In this document: one piece after another, positions 54,194-63,745 of the stretch | Layout: the number at the start of each line of letters is the position of its first letter | Numbering within the stretch: position 1 is the first letter of the stretch | NCBI GenBank assembly: GCA_024742755.1 | Contig: JANSXW010000001.1 | Coordinates: forward strand, 62,001-126,000 | Direction: 5' to 3' | Length of the DNA: 64,000 nucleotides | Origin: a bacterium | GTDB taxonomy: Bacteria > Bacteroidota > Bacteroidia > Chitinophagales > Saprospiraceae | The notes under the pieces: generated by a model | The model's database searches: none | Seen by the model: only the letters and a program-made list of their open reading frames with translations | What the model was told of the DNA's origin: nothing | Translations under genes and position numbers: made by a program

Positions 54194-55266
54194 GTGGTAA
54201 GCAAAGCGGTGAGGATCAAAAAGAACGTAAACAACGTCAGGTAAGCGAAATTGATGATGGAAAACTTAATGAAGGTCTTGATCCTGCCCTGCCGGTAAAA
54301 GCGCCGCATGGCCTTGTACAGGTACAGAATGATCCCCAGCATACCCAGTGGGATAGCCACTTCGCCGGAGTCAAAGTAGCCCGGAAACCAATAGGCCAGC
54401 ATCAACAGCACCGATACCAAAAGGAAGGCAAAGGCGTGGTAGTGAAAACTAAATACCAGGTGCTCTACATAGTAGTGCCCCCGCCGGATGTAGAGCAGTT
54501 TCAGGACCAGGGCAAGGGCGGGCATCATCAGCACCACCATCCAGATCAGTTTACCAAGCGCGAAGCGGGTAAAATCGCCGCCTTCCCGGTTGAGCTTAGC
54601 AATCTGCCGTACCTGCAACCGGTGCCAGAAGCCTTCTACTCCGTAGGCATCCGGCAGGCTGTCAAGCGGCATTTCTATCAAATCCTGCTTGGTAACGGGT
54701 AGATCAACCGAAGTGAAAGTACCAGGTTGATCAGTATTGGTTAAATACACCAGATTAAAGCTGTCCCTTCGGGGGTCCTCCAGCTTGGCCTCCAGCGAAT
54801 CTAAAACTTCAGCCAGCTGCGGCACTTGGGCGTATTGCGCCTCCAGGTTTGCCCGAACGGTATCTAGGTCGGTCCGGAAGTCGCTGTAGAAGGCTTCATA
54901 GCGGGTCTCATTGACCATATCATCCATCTGCTTTTCCAGCTGCCCGAAAGCCAGGTAGCCCAGCACCGCAAAGTGGATCACCGCCATCACAAAAAACAAC
55001 CGGGTGGGCGGCACATAGCGTTTCTGCTGCCCCCGGAAGTAGGCTTCGGTAAGCTTTCCAGGAATAAAAAGCGCCCCCAGGGTCTTGAAAATTTTGGAAT
55101 CAATATTGAGAACCGACTCGAAGAAATCACTAATCAACACCCAAAAGGTCACCTTACCATCGGTATATTTCTGACTGCAATGGCTACAGTACTCGCCATG
55201 CTCCGGTAGCGGGTAGTAACAGTTGGGGCAGTATCGTTTGGACATGGCAAGGTGGTTAAAATGCAT
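54181..55266 (-). CDS. DUF3667 membrane protein with N-terminal zinc ribbon
   Basis: The 361-residue protein (Met8 at 55245 is an equally good start) begins with a zinc-ribbon CPNC...CSHC and the DUF3667 core (TDGKVTFWVLISDFFE, LFIPGKLTEAYFRGQQKRYVPPTRLF). One hydrophobic helix follows the core and about four lie in the C-terminal half, separated by a charged helical region (about 105-200). The function is not known. It is a common Bacteroidota inner-membrane family. Confidence 0.85.
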   Translation of the reverse strand: MHFNHLAMSKRYCPNCYYPLPEHGEYCSHCSQKYTDGKVTFWVLISDFFESVLNIDSKIFKTLGALFIPGKLTEAYFRGQQKRYVPPTRLFFVMAVIHFAVLGYLAFGQLEKQMDDMVNETRYEAFYSDFRTDLDTVRANLEAQYAQVPQLAEVLDSLEAKLEDPRRDSFNLVYLTNTDQPGTFTSVDLPVTKQDLIEMPLDSLPDAYGVEGFWHRLQVRQIAKLNREGGDFTRFALGKLIWMVVLMMPALALVLKLLYIRRGHYYVEHLVFSFHYHAFAFLLVSVLLMLAYWFPGYFDSGEVAIPLGMLGIILYLYKAMRRFYRQGRIKTFIKFSIINFAYLTLFTFFLILTALLTTLTF

Positions 55267-55326
55267 AAAAGCTGATATTCGCCCGGAGGCTTAACCCACA
55301 ATAAAAATAGGCAATCCCTGCCAGAA

Positions 55327-56136
55327 TCAGGCATGCTTTTCGATGAAGGCCTTCAAATATCTGGTAACGGTTTTGGGCTGCTCAATGACGACTGCATGCC
55401 CTGCCCCGGGAATTTCCGTGTAGGTGGCGTTGGGGATATGCGCTTCCATGATGCGGCTGTAAGCCGGGGTCTTGAGCACATCGTTGCCTGCTCCGATGAG
55501 CAAAGCCGGGCAGGAAATCCCGGCGAGTGCCTCCGGTGGCATGTGAAAGCCCAGAAAGGCATCGCACAAGCGCACAAAGCTGGTAAAAAAGTCCTCGGGC
55601 AACTTCGCAAATTCCGCCTTCCGGCTATCGAAGAAGGTACCGGTACGTTCCAGGAAATCCCCACTGTAAGAACAGGTCGCTACGGCATCGTAGAGCAACC
55701 CCCGGTCTACCTGAGCCAGGTCGCGCCAAAGCCGGACCTGCCGCTTGAGCAGGGCATCCGGCCAGGGCACCGATGCAATAACAGAAAGGGACTGCACCCG
55801 CTCCGGGTAGGCTTTCGCAAAAAGCAGCCCTACCTCGCCTCCATAGGAAGTGCCGATGAGGTGGCACCGCTCCATCTCCAATGCATCCAGCAATGCCTTC
55901 AAATCGGCAAGGTGCTTTTCCAATGCCCAGTCTTCCGGAAACACTTTGCTGCTGTACAATTGCCCCCGGAAGTCATGCAACAGGCAGGGGTACCTCTTGG
56001 AAAGCGGGCCCGATTGCCCCTTCCAGGACCGCAGATTCATCAGGATACCATTGAGGAAGACGAGCGGAACACCGCCTCCACCGGGTTGCCAGGTATAGGC
56101 CAGTTGGCTGCCATCAGAAAGGGGCAGGTATTCCAT
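55327..56136 (-). CDS. Alpha/beta hydrolase
   Basis: The 269-residue protein has the typical fold order: an oxyanion segment near FLNGILMN, nucleophile elbow GTSYGG with Ser97, Asp219 in LLIGAGNDVLKTP, and His247 in GAGHAVV. It resembles small esterases and C-C hydrolases; the substrate is unknown. It lies 8 bp downstream of the CapA-like gene, so the two are likely co-transcribed. Confidence 0.87.
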   Translation of the reverse strand: MEYLPLSDGSQLAYTWQPGGGGVPLVFLNGILMNLRSWKGQSGPLSKRYPCLLHDFRGQLYSSKVFPEDWALEKHLADLKALLDALEMERCHLIGTSYGGEVGLLFAKAYPERVQSLSVIASVPWPDALLKRQVRLWRDLAQVDRGLLYDAVATCSYSGDFLERTGTFFDSRKAEFAKLPEDFFTSFVRLCDAFLGFHMPPEALAGISCPALLIGAGNDVLKTPAYSRIMEAHIPNATYTEIPGAGHAVVIEQPKTVTRYLKAFIEKHA

Positions 56137-56144
56137 TCCAGGCG

Positions 56145-57431
56145 TTATTGTTTTTTGCTCAGGGTGCCGTCTTCGCCCAAAATCAGGGGCGATTCAGGGA
56201 AGTCTGCAGCATTGAGGCGCAGCAACGTTTTGACTGCCCGGTTTTGAGGGTCCACCTTGGGGCCGTGGTTGTAGCTTTGATAAACCGGCGTAACGGTGCC
56301 GCCGACGAATTGCCCATCCGCATCCACTTCTACCTTCACGAGAGGGGCAATCCCGGCTTCCCCCCGAAGGTTGAAGCGGCCGTAGGTGCAAAAATTGCCC
56401 AAGCTGTAGCAAATCAACCGGTCTTTGTACAGCTCCATCGCGCGGGTCACATGAGGGCCATGCCCAAAGATGATATCCGCACCGGCATCCACCATAGCAT
56501 GGGCGAATTCGTAAACGTTGCCGCGGTTCTCCCCGTAGTAGGTCTCCCGGGCACGCGGCACATGCTGATGCTTGGCGCCTTCCGCTCCCCCGTGGAAGGA
56601 AACGATGACCACATCGCATTCGGCTTCGAGTTTACCCACGATCTCCCTGGCTTTGCTGTAGTTGTGAATGCTTACGGTGCCTGAATTGGGCGCAAAGGCT
56701 GCCATGCCCACCTTGAGCCCGTTCCGCTCAATGATGGCATACTCATCTGAGCCAGCCAGTCCGGCATAGGCAATGCCCACCTCATCCAGTACCGACTTGG
56801 TGCGGTTTCGGCCCGTCAGACCAAAGTCCCCGGAGTGGTTATTGGCAATGCTGAGAAAGTCGAACCCGGCCTTTTGGAAGTGCTTCGCGTAGCTTTCCGG
56901 AGAGCGGAACACATAACAGGCATCTGGGTTGTTGCAGCGCTTGGCGGTACCGCCCTCATCCAGGATAGTGCCCTCCAGGTTGCCGAAGGTGACATCTGCC
57001 TCCTTGAGCAAATCTTCCACATGCGCCAGCATCGTTGTGCCGCCCTGAGGGGGCAGATAGGAGGCTGACGGATAATTGGTACCGAGCATCATATCCCCTA
57101 CCCCAACAAAGGTATAGGTGGATGGCGCGACGGGTGCCTGCGCGGCCTGCAAGGTATCCGCCGGTACCGTGCCTGCCGGTACGGTGCCTGCCGGTATCGT
57201 GCCTGCCGGTATCGTGCCTGCCGGTACCGTGCCTGCCGGTACCGTGCCTGCCGGTATCGTGTCCTGAACCACCTTCGCCCGGGTAGCCCTGCTTTCTACA
57301 TTCGCATTCGCTTCTGCCTGACAGCTGCTCAGCATCAAAAAGGCGAGAAGGGTCATAATCTGATGTGGTGCAAAGCAAAAAAGACCTCCTGAACGGAAGC
57401 CTTTTTTGCGGCCAGATGATAATCGTGCCAT
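56145..57431 (-). CDS. CapA-family (poly-gamma-glutamate synthesis type) lipoprotein
   Basis: I chose the ATG at 57431 because the longer ORF start (57488) would overlap the upstream peptidase gene by 35 bp. The 428-residue product has a lipobox LSSC (Cys37) after the helix TLLAFLMLSSC; Met26 would give a more standard signal. Then come about seven PAG(T)(V/I) pentapeptides and a PGA_cap metallophosphatase-like domain (VGVGDMMLGTNYP, FGNLEGTI, SIANNHSGDFG, VSFHGGAEG, IFGHGPHV, YSLGNF). CapA relatives act in capsule or polyglutamate biology, but many homologues have other unknown roles. The gene follows the M23 gene by 22 bp. Confidence 0.85.
   Translation of the reverse strand: MARLSSGRKKGFRSGGLFCFAPHQIMTLLAFLMLSSCQAEANANVESRATRAKVVQDTIPAGTVPAGTVPAGTIPAGTIPAGTVPAGTVPADTLQAAQAPVAPSTYTFVGVGDMMLGTNYPSASYLPPQGGTTMLAHVEDLLKEADVTFGNLEGTILDEGGTAKRCNNPDACYVFRSPESYAKHFQKAGFDFLSIANNHSGDFGLTGRNRTKSVLDEVGIAYAGLAGSDEYAIIERNGLKVGMAAFAPNSGTVSIHNYSKAREIVGKLEAECDVVIVSFHGGAEGAKHQHVPRARETYYGENRGNVYEFAHAMVDAGADIIFGHGPHVTRAMELYKDRLICYSLGNFCTYGRFNLRGEAGIAPLVKVEVDADGQFVGGTVTPVYQSYNHGPKVDPQNRAVKTLLRLNAADFPESPLILGEDGTLSKKQ
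57160..57261 (-). repeat. 15-bp minisatellite in the CapA-like gene
   Basis: The unit GTGCCTGCCGGTAYC (plus strand) is repeated about seven times with only C/T or C/G changes at one or two positions. Each unit encodes the pentapeptide PAGT(V/I). Changes in copy number keep the frame and would change only the length of the linker between lipid anchor and enzyme domain. Confidence 0.9.
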
Positions 57432-57453
57432 TAAATCTATGTTTCCTGATTGC

Positions 57454-58431
57454 TTAATCAAATGATTGGTTCGGCATTTCCGCCGCACGGACCAGTTCCT
57501 GATATTCCTCAGGGCTCAAACCGTCCATGCAATAGTGGATAGGATTGACTTTTGCGCCGTTCACCATCACTTCGTAGTGGCAGTGGGGCGCGGTGGAAGC
57601 TCCTGTGTTACCGACCAGGCCGATCTGATCACCACGTACCACCGTATCCCCCTCCTTCACATCAATGCGCTTCATGTGCGCGTAAAGCGTTTGATATCCG
57701 TACCCATGATCAATGATGACCCGGTTGCCATATCCGGAACCGCGTCCGGCTTTGATTACCTTACCTGCACCGGTAGCCTGAATGGGCGTACCCTTGGGTG
57801 CTGTAAAGTCGATGCCGTAGTGCATCTTGGGTATTTTGTAGATCGGGTGGATGCGCCGTCCGAAACCGGAAAGCAAGCCGACCTTACGTGCCAGCTTATC
57901 AGAGCGGACAGGTTTGATGGAAGGAATAGCAGCAAGCATTTTCTCCTTCTCTTTAGCCATGTTTAGGATGGTATCGAGTGAACGGGACTGCAGGTCGAGC
58001 TGACGCTTCAGCATGTCCACATCCTGAGAGACTTCAGCCATCAGGTCTCCGGTAGAGAATTGACGAAGGTTCTCATACTTATCGTGGCCACCGACACCGC
58101 CTTCCCAGACCCCCTCATCGATAGGGTCCATTCCGAAGACCATGCGGTGCGCATAAGCATCGCGCTCCTGTACACCATTAAGGACAGTACGAAGCTGTCC
58201 CAATTCTTCCTGTAGTTCCTTGTAATTTTCCTCCATGAACTTAATCTCCTGCCGGAGCGCCCGTTCCTGTGGGGAAGGCAGCCATTTATCAGCTGCGACT
58301 TTGAGGAAAAATGCAGCGACAACGACTGCACAAGTAAACCCAAGCCATCTCAACACTTTCTGCGTCGTCGTCTCCTCTACTTTCTCGTATCGGAGCGTCT
58401 GCGTGTTGTAAACAAATTTTTCTTTTCCCAT
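57454..58431 (-). CDS. M23-family peptidoglycan endopeptidase, membrane-anchored
   Basis: The 325-residue protein has an N-terminal cytoplasmic stretch and one transmembrane helix (FTCAVVVAAFFLKVA, about 32-46). A coiled coil follows (about 55-85), and the C-terminal LytM/M23 domain contains HYGIDF and the HCHYEV zinc-site motif. Such proteins cut peptide crosslinks or activate amidases. Divergence from alaS is a common arrangement in Bacteroidota. The gene lies directly upstream of the CapA-like and hydrolase genes, probably as one operon. Confidence 0.93.
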   Translation of the reverse strand: MGKEKFVYNTQTLRYEKVEETTTQKVLRWLGFTCAVVVAAFFLKVAADKWLPSPQERALRQEIKFMEENYKELQEELGQLRTVLNGVQERDAYAHRMVFGMDPIDEGVWEGGVGGHDKYENLRQFSTGDLMAEVSQDVDMLKRQLDLQSRSLDTILNMAKEKEKMLAAIPSIKPVRSDKLARKVGLLSGFGRRIHPIYKIPKMHYGIDFTAPKGTPIQATGAGKVIKAGRGSGYGNRVIIDHGYGYQTLYAHMKRIDVKEGDTVVRGDQIGLVGNTGASTAPHCHYEVMVNGAKVNPIHYCMDGLSPEEYQELVRAAEMPNQSFD

Positions 58432-58933
58432 GCGTGTTATGTCTTAGCCAAATGAAACCAAAAGTCAGTGGTCAAATCCAGTGCCTTGCCGGCACTTTTT
58501 TGAGTAAATAGTTACTGAAATTTAGGTTCCCCCCGTAAGCACACTTTGTGTTCCCTCCAAAAGCGGCTGTACGTAGCTTGTGTTCGTTCTCAGTTCCCGG
58601 TTCAGTTTTTGCCGGGCAGTGCCAAATGTAACTGCCACTTTTGGCATTACAAAGCGTAGGTCACTACTTTTTGCACCTTTTGTAATCAAAAAACGAACCC
58701 TTGACCCATGTGTTCACAAAATAATTAAACTCAATCCATGCATAATGCATGTCTCGAAGGGTAAATGGGGTTGAGTGTATATAGCAAATTGGGTAATCAG
58801 AGGATTGTTCATCCTGTTCATGGGTAGGATTCGGTATTGCCGATTCACAAATATGCGTAAACAACTTAGGAAATCCTTACTATTTAAGAATATTTAACAT
58901 TTCCTTTTCCCGCAATAAATAGCCGTTCGGAGC
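58432..58933. other. Divergent intergenic region between the M23 gene and alaS
   Basis: About 500 bp without a recognised gene. A short inverted repeat (GTGCC-TTGCC-GGCAC, 58480-58494) precedes a T6 run and could be a weak terminator on the plus strand. No other clear element was seen. Confidence 0.5.
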
Positions 58934-58965
58934 TTTCCAAAACTGCAGACTTACTGCTATCTTCG
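58934..58965 (+). promoter_or_regulatory. Promoter of alaS
   Basis: TTTC (58934-58937), a 20-bp spacer and TATCTTCG (58958-58965) fit the Bacteroidota consensus. The start codon is 22 bp downstream. Confidence 0.6.
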
Positions 58966-58987
58966 CCCCTTCAAAAGCAAGAAATAC

Positions 58988-61615
58988 ATGACCGCACAAG
59001 AGATCAGACAGGCTTTTCTGGATTTTTTTGAATCGAAAGGGCATAAAATTGTCCCTTCAGCTCCTATCGTCAGCAAGGATGACCCGACCCTGATGTTTAC
59101 TAATGCCGGGATGAATCAGTTCAAAGATTACTTCCTGGGCAACCAAACGCCCGAAGTGCCGCGTATTGCGGATACCCAAAAGTGTATGCGGGTGTCTGGT
59201 AAGCACAACGACCTCGAAGATGTGGGCCGCGATGGCACTCACCACACGATGTTCGAAATGCTGGGCAACTGGTCCTTCGGCGATTATTTCAAAAAGGAAG
59301 CCATCGCATGGTCATGGGAACTGCTAACCGAGGTCTACAACATCCCCAAAGAGAACCTCTACGCCACCGTCTTTGGGGGCGACGAGGAAGAGGGGCTGCC
59401 CGCCGATGAGGAGGCCAAGTCTTTCTGGCTGGAATACCTGCCGGAGGACCACATCCTCTACGGCAATAAAAAAGATAACTTCTGGGAGATGGGCGATACA
59501 GGTCCCTGTGGCCCCTGCTCCGAAATCCACATCGATCTGCGCAGCGATGCCCGCAAGGCAGAAGTACCGGGCCGGGACCTGGTGAATATGGACCACCCGG
59601 AAGTCATCGAAATCTGGAACAACGTCTTCATTCAGTTCAACCGAAAGGCCGATGGCTCACTGGAAAAACTGAAAGCCTCTCATGTCGATACCGGCATGGG
59701 CTTTGAGCGCCTCTGCATGGTGCTGCAGGGCAAGACAGTCACCTACGATACAGATGTCTTCACCCCCATCATCCGCAAAATCGAAGCACTGACCGGCAAA
59801 AAATACGGTGGCAGCTTTACCCCGGACGCCAAATCAGACATGGCGATGCGGGTGGTGGCCGACCACCTGCGGGCTGTGGCCTTCACTATTGCCGACGGGC
59901 AGTTGCCAAGCAATACCGGGGCGGGCTACGTTATCCGGCGCATCCTACGCCGGGCGGTACGGTACTACTATTCCTTCCTCGATGTGAATGCCCCAATGAT
60001 CCATCAGCTACTGCCGGTAATGGTGGCCGAAATGGGTACTTTTTTCCCCGAACTTAAAGCGCAGCAGGGGCAGATTGCTAAAATCATTGAAGCAGAAGAA
60101 AAGACCTTCCTGAATACCCTCGAAAAAGGTATCAGCCGCTTCGAAAGCATTGAACCCAAAGACGGTGTCATTCATGGAGAAGATGCCTTCAGCCTTTACG
60201 ATACCTACGGTTTCCCCATCGACCTTACCCGCCTGATGGCTGAGGAGCGGGACCTAAAAGTGGATGAAGCTGGCTTCGAAGCCGCACTCGCAGCCCAAAA
60301 AGCCCGCGCCCGCGCTGATGCTCACAAAAAAGTAGGCGACTGGCATATCGTCCGCGATGGCGAAGAGGTGGAGTTTGTAGGTTATGACCACCTGACGGTA
60401 GAGGACGCTCACGTTCTCAAATACCGAACTGTCGATATCAAGCAGAAGAAACAATTCCAGGTGGTCCTGAACCGCACCCCTTTCTACGCAGAGAGTGGCG
60501 GACAGGCAGGGGATACCGGCCTGCTCTTCTTCGGGGAAGAGAAGGTGCCGGTCATTGATACCCAAAAGGAAAACGAGCTGATCATTCACATCGTCAAAGC
60601 CTTCCCAGAGGATATGGAAGCGCCGGTACGTGCCGAGGTGAATACGATCAGGCGGCAGGCTACCGCGAGCAACCACTCCGCCGTACACCTTATGCACGCT
60701 GCCCTGCACGAAATCCTGGGCGAGCATGCACTGCAGAAAGGGCAGAACGTAGACGACAAACGCCTGCGCTTCGACTTTTCCCATTTCCAAAGTATGACAG
60801 CCGGGGAAGTACAGCAGGTGGAAGACCGCGTTAATGCGCAAATACGCCGCAACATTCAGCTGGAAGAAGAACGTGAGGTGCCTATCGAAGAGGCCAAAGC
60901 CTCCGGTGCGCTAATGCTATTCGGTGAAAAGTATGGAGAGAACGTCCGCATCATCACCTTCGACCGCGATTTCTCCCGGGAGCTTTGCGGAGGTACGCAT
61001 GTAGCTGCCACTGGTGAGATCGGCCTCTTCAAAATATTGTCTGAAAGCGCCGTTGCTGCCGGGGTACGCCGTATCGAAGCGGTTACAGCCGACCACGCGG
61101 CGACCTACATCCAAAAGGAACTGGACGCCCTGCAGGACGTGCGCCAACTGCTGAAAAGCCCAAAGGATGTCGCCAAAAGTGTGGCCGCCCTTCAGGATGA
61201 AAACAAAGCCCTAAAAAAAGAGGTGGAGCGTCTGCGCACCGAACAAGCCAATGCCCTCAAAGGCGGGCTGAAGGAAAAGGTGGAAACCATTGGCGAGGTC
61301 AATTTCCTCAGCGCCAAACTGCCACTTGATGATGCCAATGCGATAAAAACCCTCGCCTACCAACTGGAGGAGGAGCTGGGCAATGCCTTCATCATCTTTG
61401 GAGCAGTAGCCAACAGCAAGCCACAGCTCACCATCGTCATTAGCAAATCATTGACGGAAAGCCACGGCCTGCATGCCGGGAATATGATCCGGGAGCTGGC
61501 CAAGGCTATCAAAGGTGGCGGAGGCGGACAGCCGTTCTTTGCTTCTGCGGGCGGTAAAGATGCCAATGGTTTGGACAAAGCATTGGCCAATGCCAGGGAT
61601 TTGGTATTAGGTTAG
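58988..61615 (+). CDS. alaS: Alanyl-tRNA synthetase
   Basis: The 875-residue protein is full length for the family. The catalytic core shows TLMFTNAGMNQFKDYF, RDGTHHTMFEMLGNWSFGDYF and GMGFERLCMVLQGK. The editing domain has HxxxH in NHSAVHLMH and CxxxH in LCGGTHV. A C-terminal DHHA1 domain has GGGGGQPFFASAGGK. It charges tRNA(Ala) and clears mischarged Ser and Gly. The gene is monocistronic, with a MITE-like end just after the stop. Confidence 0.98.
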   Translation: MTAQEIRQAFLDFFESKGHKIVPSAPIVSKDDPTLMFTNAGMNQFKDYFLGNQTPEVPRIADTQKCMRVSGKHNDLEDVGRDGTHHTMFEMLGNWSFGDYFKKEAIAWSWELLTEVYNIPKENLYATVFGGDEEEGLPADEEAKSFWLEYLPEDHILYGNKKDNFWEMGDTGPCGPCSEIHIDLRSDARKAEVPGRDLVNMDHPEVIEIWNNVFIQFNRKADGSLEKLKASHVDTGMGFERLCMVLQGKTVTYDTDVFTPIIRKIEALTGKKYGGSFTPDAKSDMAMRVVADHLRAVAFTIADGQLPSNTGAGYVIRRILRRAVRYYYSFLDVNAPMIHQLLPVMVAEMGTFFPELKAQQGQIAKIIEAEEKTFLNTLEKGISRFESIEPKDGVIHGEDAFSLYDTYGFPIDLTRLMAEERDLKVDEAGFEAALAAQKARARADAHKKVGDWHIVRDGEEVEFVGYDHLTVEDAHVLKYRTVDIKQKKQFQVVLNRTPFYAESGGQAGDTGLLFFGEEKVPVIDTQKENELIIHIVKAFPEDMEAPVRAEVNTIRRQATASNHSAVHLMHAALHEILGEHALQKGQNVDDKRLRFDFSHFQSMTAGEVQQVEDRVNAQIRRNIQLEEEREVPIEEAKASGALMLFGEKYGENVRIITFDRDFSRELCGGTHVAATGEIGLFKILSESAVAAGVRRIEAVTADHAATYIQKELDALQDVRQLLKSPKDVAKSVAALQDENKALKKEVERLRTEQANALKGGLKEKVETIGEVNFLSAKLPLDDANAIKTLAYQLEEELGNAFIIFGAVANSKPQLTIVISKSLTESHGLHAGNMIRELAKAIKGGGGGQPFFASAGGKDANGLDKALANARDLVLG

Positions 61616-61630
61616 GAAAGGCTGGAGGGC

Positions 61631-61647
61631 TAAGACTATGTTGGGAA
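61631..61647 (+). repeat. Single MITE-like end (element C)
   Basis: TAA plus GACTATGTTGGGAA (61634-61647) matches the ends of elements A and B with two changes. No matching second end was found nearby; CCTAGTC at 61699-61705 is only a weak candidate. It lies 16 bp after the alaS stop. Confidence 0.4.
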
Positions 61648-61722
61648 TATACCCGATAGAAAAGGGCAGCCACCAATCAATGGCAGCCGCCCCTCATCCT
61701 AGTCGCAAAAGCCAATTTAATC

Positions 61723-62139
61723 TTAGATACCGGCGAAATGTTTCACCAGGTCGCGAGTCGTGATAATGCCTGCCACCTTGGTGCCTTCCACTACCGGGAG
61801 GCACTGAATGCGGTGGCGCGCAAATAATTCTGCGGCTTTTTGAATGGAATTGGCCGGCGTTAAATAGACCGGGTTGCTCGTCATCAGGTCAGCAACGGTC
61901 AAAGATTGATCAAGGGGAATCGAGCCGTCGGGGCTGTTGAAAAGCCGGCGGCTAAAACCACGCATCACATCATTAGCACTGATGATACCAATCAGCTTGC
62001 CATCCTCATCGGTGACAGGCAGGTGGTGGATGTCCATTTCTGCAAAAAGGCGGGCTATTTCGGCAAAGGCCTGCCCGGGCTTCGCAAAAAGAACATTTCT
62101 GGTCATAATATCGCTTACTGCGACCGTTGATGTGATCAT
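61723..62139 (-). CDS. CBS-domain pair protein
   Basis: The 138-residue protein consists of two CBS motifs (VSDIMTRNVLFAKPG...HHLPVTDEDGKLIGIISANDV and VADLMTSNPVYLTP...CLPVVEGTKVAGIITTRDL). CBS pairs bind adenosyl nucleotides and act as energy or redox sensors. Its ATG overlaps the stop of the preceding gene by 4 bp (ATGA), indicating translational coupling with that gene. Usp follows the same theme upstream. Confidence 0.93.
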   Translation of the reverse strand: MITSTVAVSDIMTRNVLFAKPGQAFAEIARLFAEMDIHHLPVTDEDGKLIGIISANDVMRGFSRRLFNSPDGSIPLDQSLTVADLMTSNPVYLTPANSIQKAAELFARHRIQCLPVVEGTKVAGIITTRDLVKHFAGI

Positions 62140-62516
62140 ACGTTGTGCTTTTCGTTGTAGTGACTTTCAGAGGAGGCACCTTTACGGTTTTGTTCCCGCA
62201 GTGCCCAGTGGTCTGTAGAGGTAGTTTGCATCCACAGGTTGCCGGATTTGCGGAAGACTTGTACGTTGAGCCCGAAACGGTCCGCCATAAGCTGCTCGAA
62301 GGAAGCCACGGTCATAGATGGGTCGATTTCGAAATCCTCTTTATTATGTACCTCCCGCACAAACTTAAGCTTCAGGTCCGCATCAATCCGCTCTTTGACC
62401 GGCGAGCCCTGACCAGACTCGTGCGCCTGTTTGTAAAATTCAATTTTCAACCCCGGGAAAGTCCGGTGGAATTCGGCCTGAATATCACGTATGGTTTTGC
62501 TATCAGAAATGATCAT
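62136..62516 (-). CDS. Conserved Bacteroidota protein of unknown function
   Basis: I chose the ATG at 62516 (MIISDSKTIRDIQAEF) because the longer ORF adds a low-complexity tail that does not look like protein. The 126-residue product contains FPGLKIEFYKQAH, LKFVREVHN and FGLNVQVFRKSGNLWMQTT. This matches a small soluble family I recognise from other Bacteroidota as hypothetical. It is coupled to the CBS gene by an ATGA overlap. Confidence 0.8.
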   Translation of the reverse strand: MIISDSKTIRDIQAEFHRTFPGLKIEFYKQAHESGQGSPVKERIDADLKLKFVREVHNKEDFEIDPSMTVASFEQLMADRFGLNVQVFRKSGNLWMQTTSTDHWALREQNRKGASSESHYNEKHNV

Positions 62517-62674
62517 GGCATTGACTTTTGCTGCACAGCCGGGCTGCGCCTGATTTGGTTGAATTTGGCTGAGGCTGAGGGAAAGGGCCGCCAAAATCTG
62601 ATTTTGGCGGCCTCCCGAAAAACTAACCTCACTAAATAGATTCTTAATACCTGGTTAGGGTATGGTATGGTATC

Positions 62675-63622
62675 TTACTTGACCACAAGGGTCGGAATGT
62701 GCTCATTAATAGCCAGCAGCTTTTCTGTGACGCTACCGAGCAGGAGCAATTCGACTTTGGAGTGCCCTTTGGCGCCCATGACGATCATATCCGCCTCCTC
62801 TGCTGTAGCAAACTCCATCAGGTACTGGGCGATGCCCGGTGCTTCCTGCATGATGAGCTCGATGCGGATTTGCTCTTTTTGGTCCGGGAAATGCGTGTTC
62901 AGAAAAGCTTCGAAGGCTTCTTCGTGGTCTTTCCGCAGCATTTTTTCGAACTGTGCCCGGGTGCGCTGAATTTTGTATACGCTGAGGTTGGGCATCTCGT
63001 AGATGTTGACCGCAACAATTTCAGCGGGTGTTTCCAGGCTTTCGTTCAGGGCCAGCGCATTGCGCATAGCGTTGATGGAATGCGGCGAGAAGTCAATCGG
63101 TACCAGGATACGCTTGAGCTGTACCTTGGAACGATCGGGTACGATCAGGGTGTTGCCAGGTGCGCGGCGGGCCAGGTTCTTGGCCAAAATCCCGTGCCGG
63201 CTCACTCCGCTCTTCTGCCCGATGATGACCAAGTCAGCGTTCACATCCTTGGCATCTTCCAGCAGTTGCTCTAATGGGGAGCCTTCCTTGACATCGAATT
63301 CCACATGCATGCCTTCGTGCGTGCTCATCCGGGCACGAATCTCCCGGTCCATCTTTGTCACTACCTCATCGTTGATCTCGTAATTGCTGATCATGCCCTC
63401 CGCTTCGCGGCCCAGCATAGAATTCAGCACATCAAACCGAGGCAGCACATGCAGGAAATAAATCGCCCCGGTAGGCACCTGACCTGTCAGAAAGTCCAGG
63501 TACTCCAGGGTTTTGTTGTCCGTACTTCCCAGCTCCAGGGCAAGCATCCCCTGCCGAATCTGGAAAGGTTCTATTTTTTGGCTTTTGCTTGTACTCATTG
63601 TGGCTTGGCTTAAGGACATCAT
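62675..63622 (-). CDS. Tandem universal stress protein
   Basis: The 315-residue protein contains two Usp domains, about 25-160 and 165-315. The second has the ATP-binding loop pattern G-x2-G-x9-GS (GAKGHSKVELLLLGS). The first has GQKSGVSRHG and looks degenerate. Met9 is a possible alternative start. The -7 box TACATTTG lies 25 bp upstream. Usp proteins respond to starvation or stress, consistent with the neighbouring CBS protein. Confidence 0.9.
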   Translation of the reverse strand: MMSLSQATMSTSKSQKIEPFQIRQGMLALELGSTDNKTLEYLDFLTGQVPTGAIYFLHVLPRFDVLNSMLGREAEGMISNYEINDEVVTKMDREIRARMSTHEGMHVEFDVKEGSPLEQLLEDAKDVNADLVIIGQKSGVSRHGILAKNLARRAPGNTLIVPDRSKVQLKRILVPIDFSPHSINAMRNALALNESLETPAEIVAVNIYEMPNLSVYKIQRTRAQFEKMLRKDHEEAFEAFLNTHFPDQKEQIRIELIMQEAPGIAQYLMEFATAEEADMIVMGAKGHSKVELLLLGSVTEKLLAINEHIPTLVVK

Positions 63623-63646
63623 AATGGTTAGGTATTTTCACTACCC

Positions 63647-63654
63647 CAAATGTA
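63647..63654 (-). promoter_or_regulatory. -7 box of the universal stress protein gene
   Basis: On the minus strand TACATTTG is an exact TAnnTTTG match, 25 bp before the longest start codon. No clear -33 was found. Confidence 0.55.
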
Positions 63655-63720
63655 GACTTCACCCACCTTAGTTGCGATGATAATAATCAAAGCCACATGA
63701 TGACTTTTATCAAATGGCTG

Positions 63721-63729
63721 TACATTTGC
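63721..63729 (+). promoter_or_regulatory. -7 box of the TRIC-channel gene
   Basis: TACATTTGC is an exact TAnnTTTGC match, 16 bp before the start codon, so the leader would be very short. Confidence 0.6.
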
Positions 63730-63745
63730 CGCAAAGGCATCAAGC

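Noticed and set aside
53257..54702. A 481-codon ORF on the plus strand
   Set aside because: It is antisense to gatB and the end of the DUF3667 gene, both of which are certain. Its translation has no family signature.
55333..56247. A 304-codon plus-strand ORF
   Set aside because: It is antisense to the alpha/beta hydrolase, whose catalytic triad is complete.
61634..61705. A third complete MITE-like element after alaS
   Set aside because: Only the left end is convincing; the possible right end lacks most of the inverted repeat and the TAA duplication.
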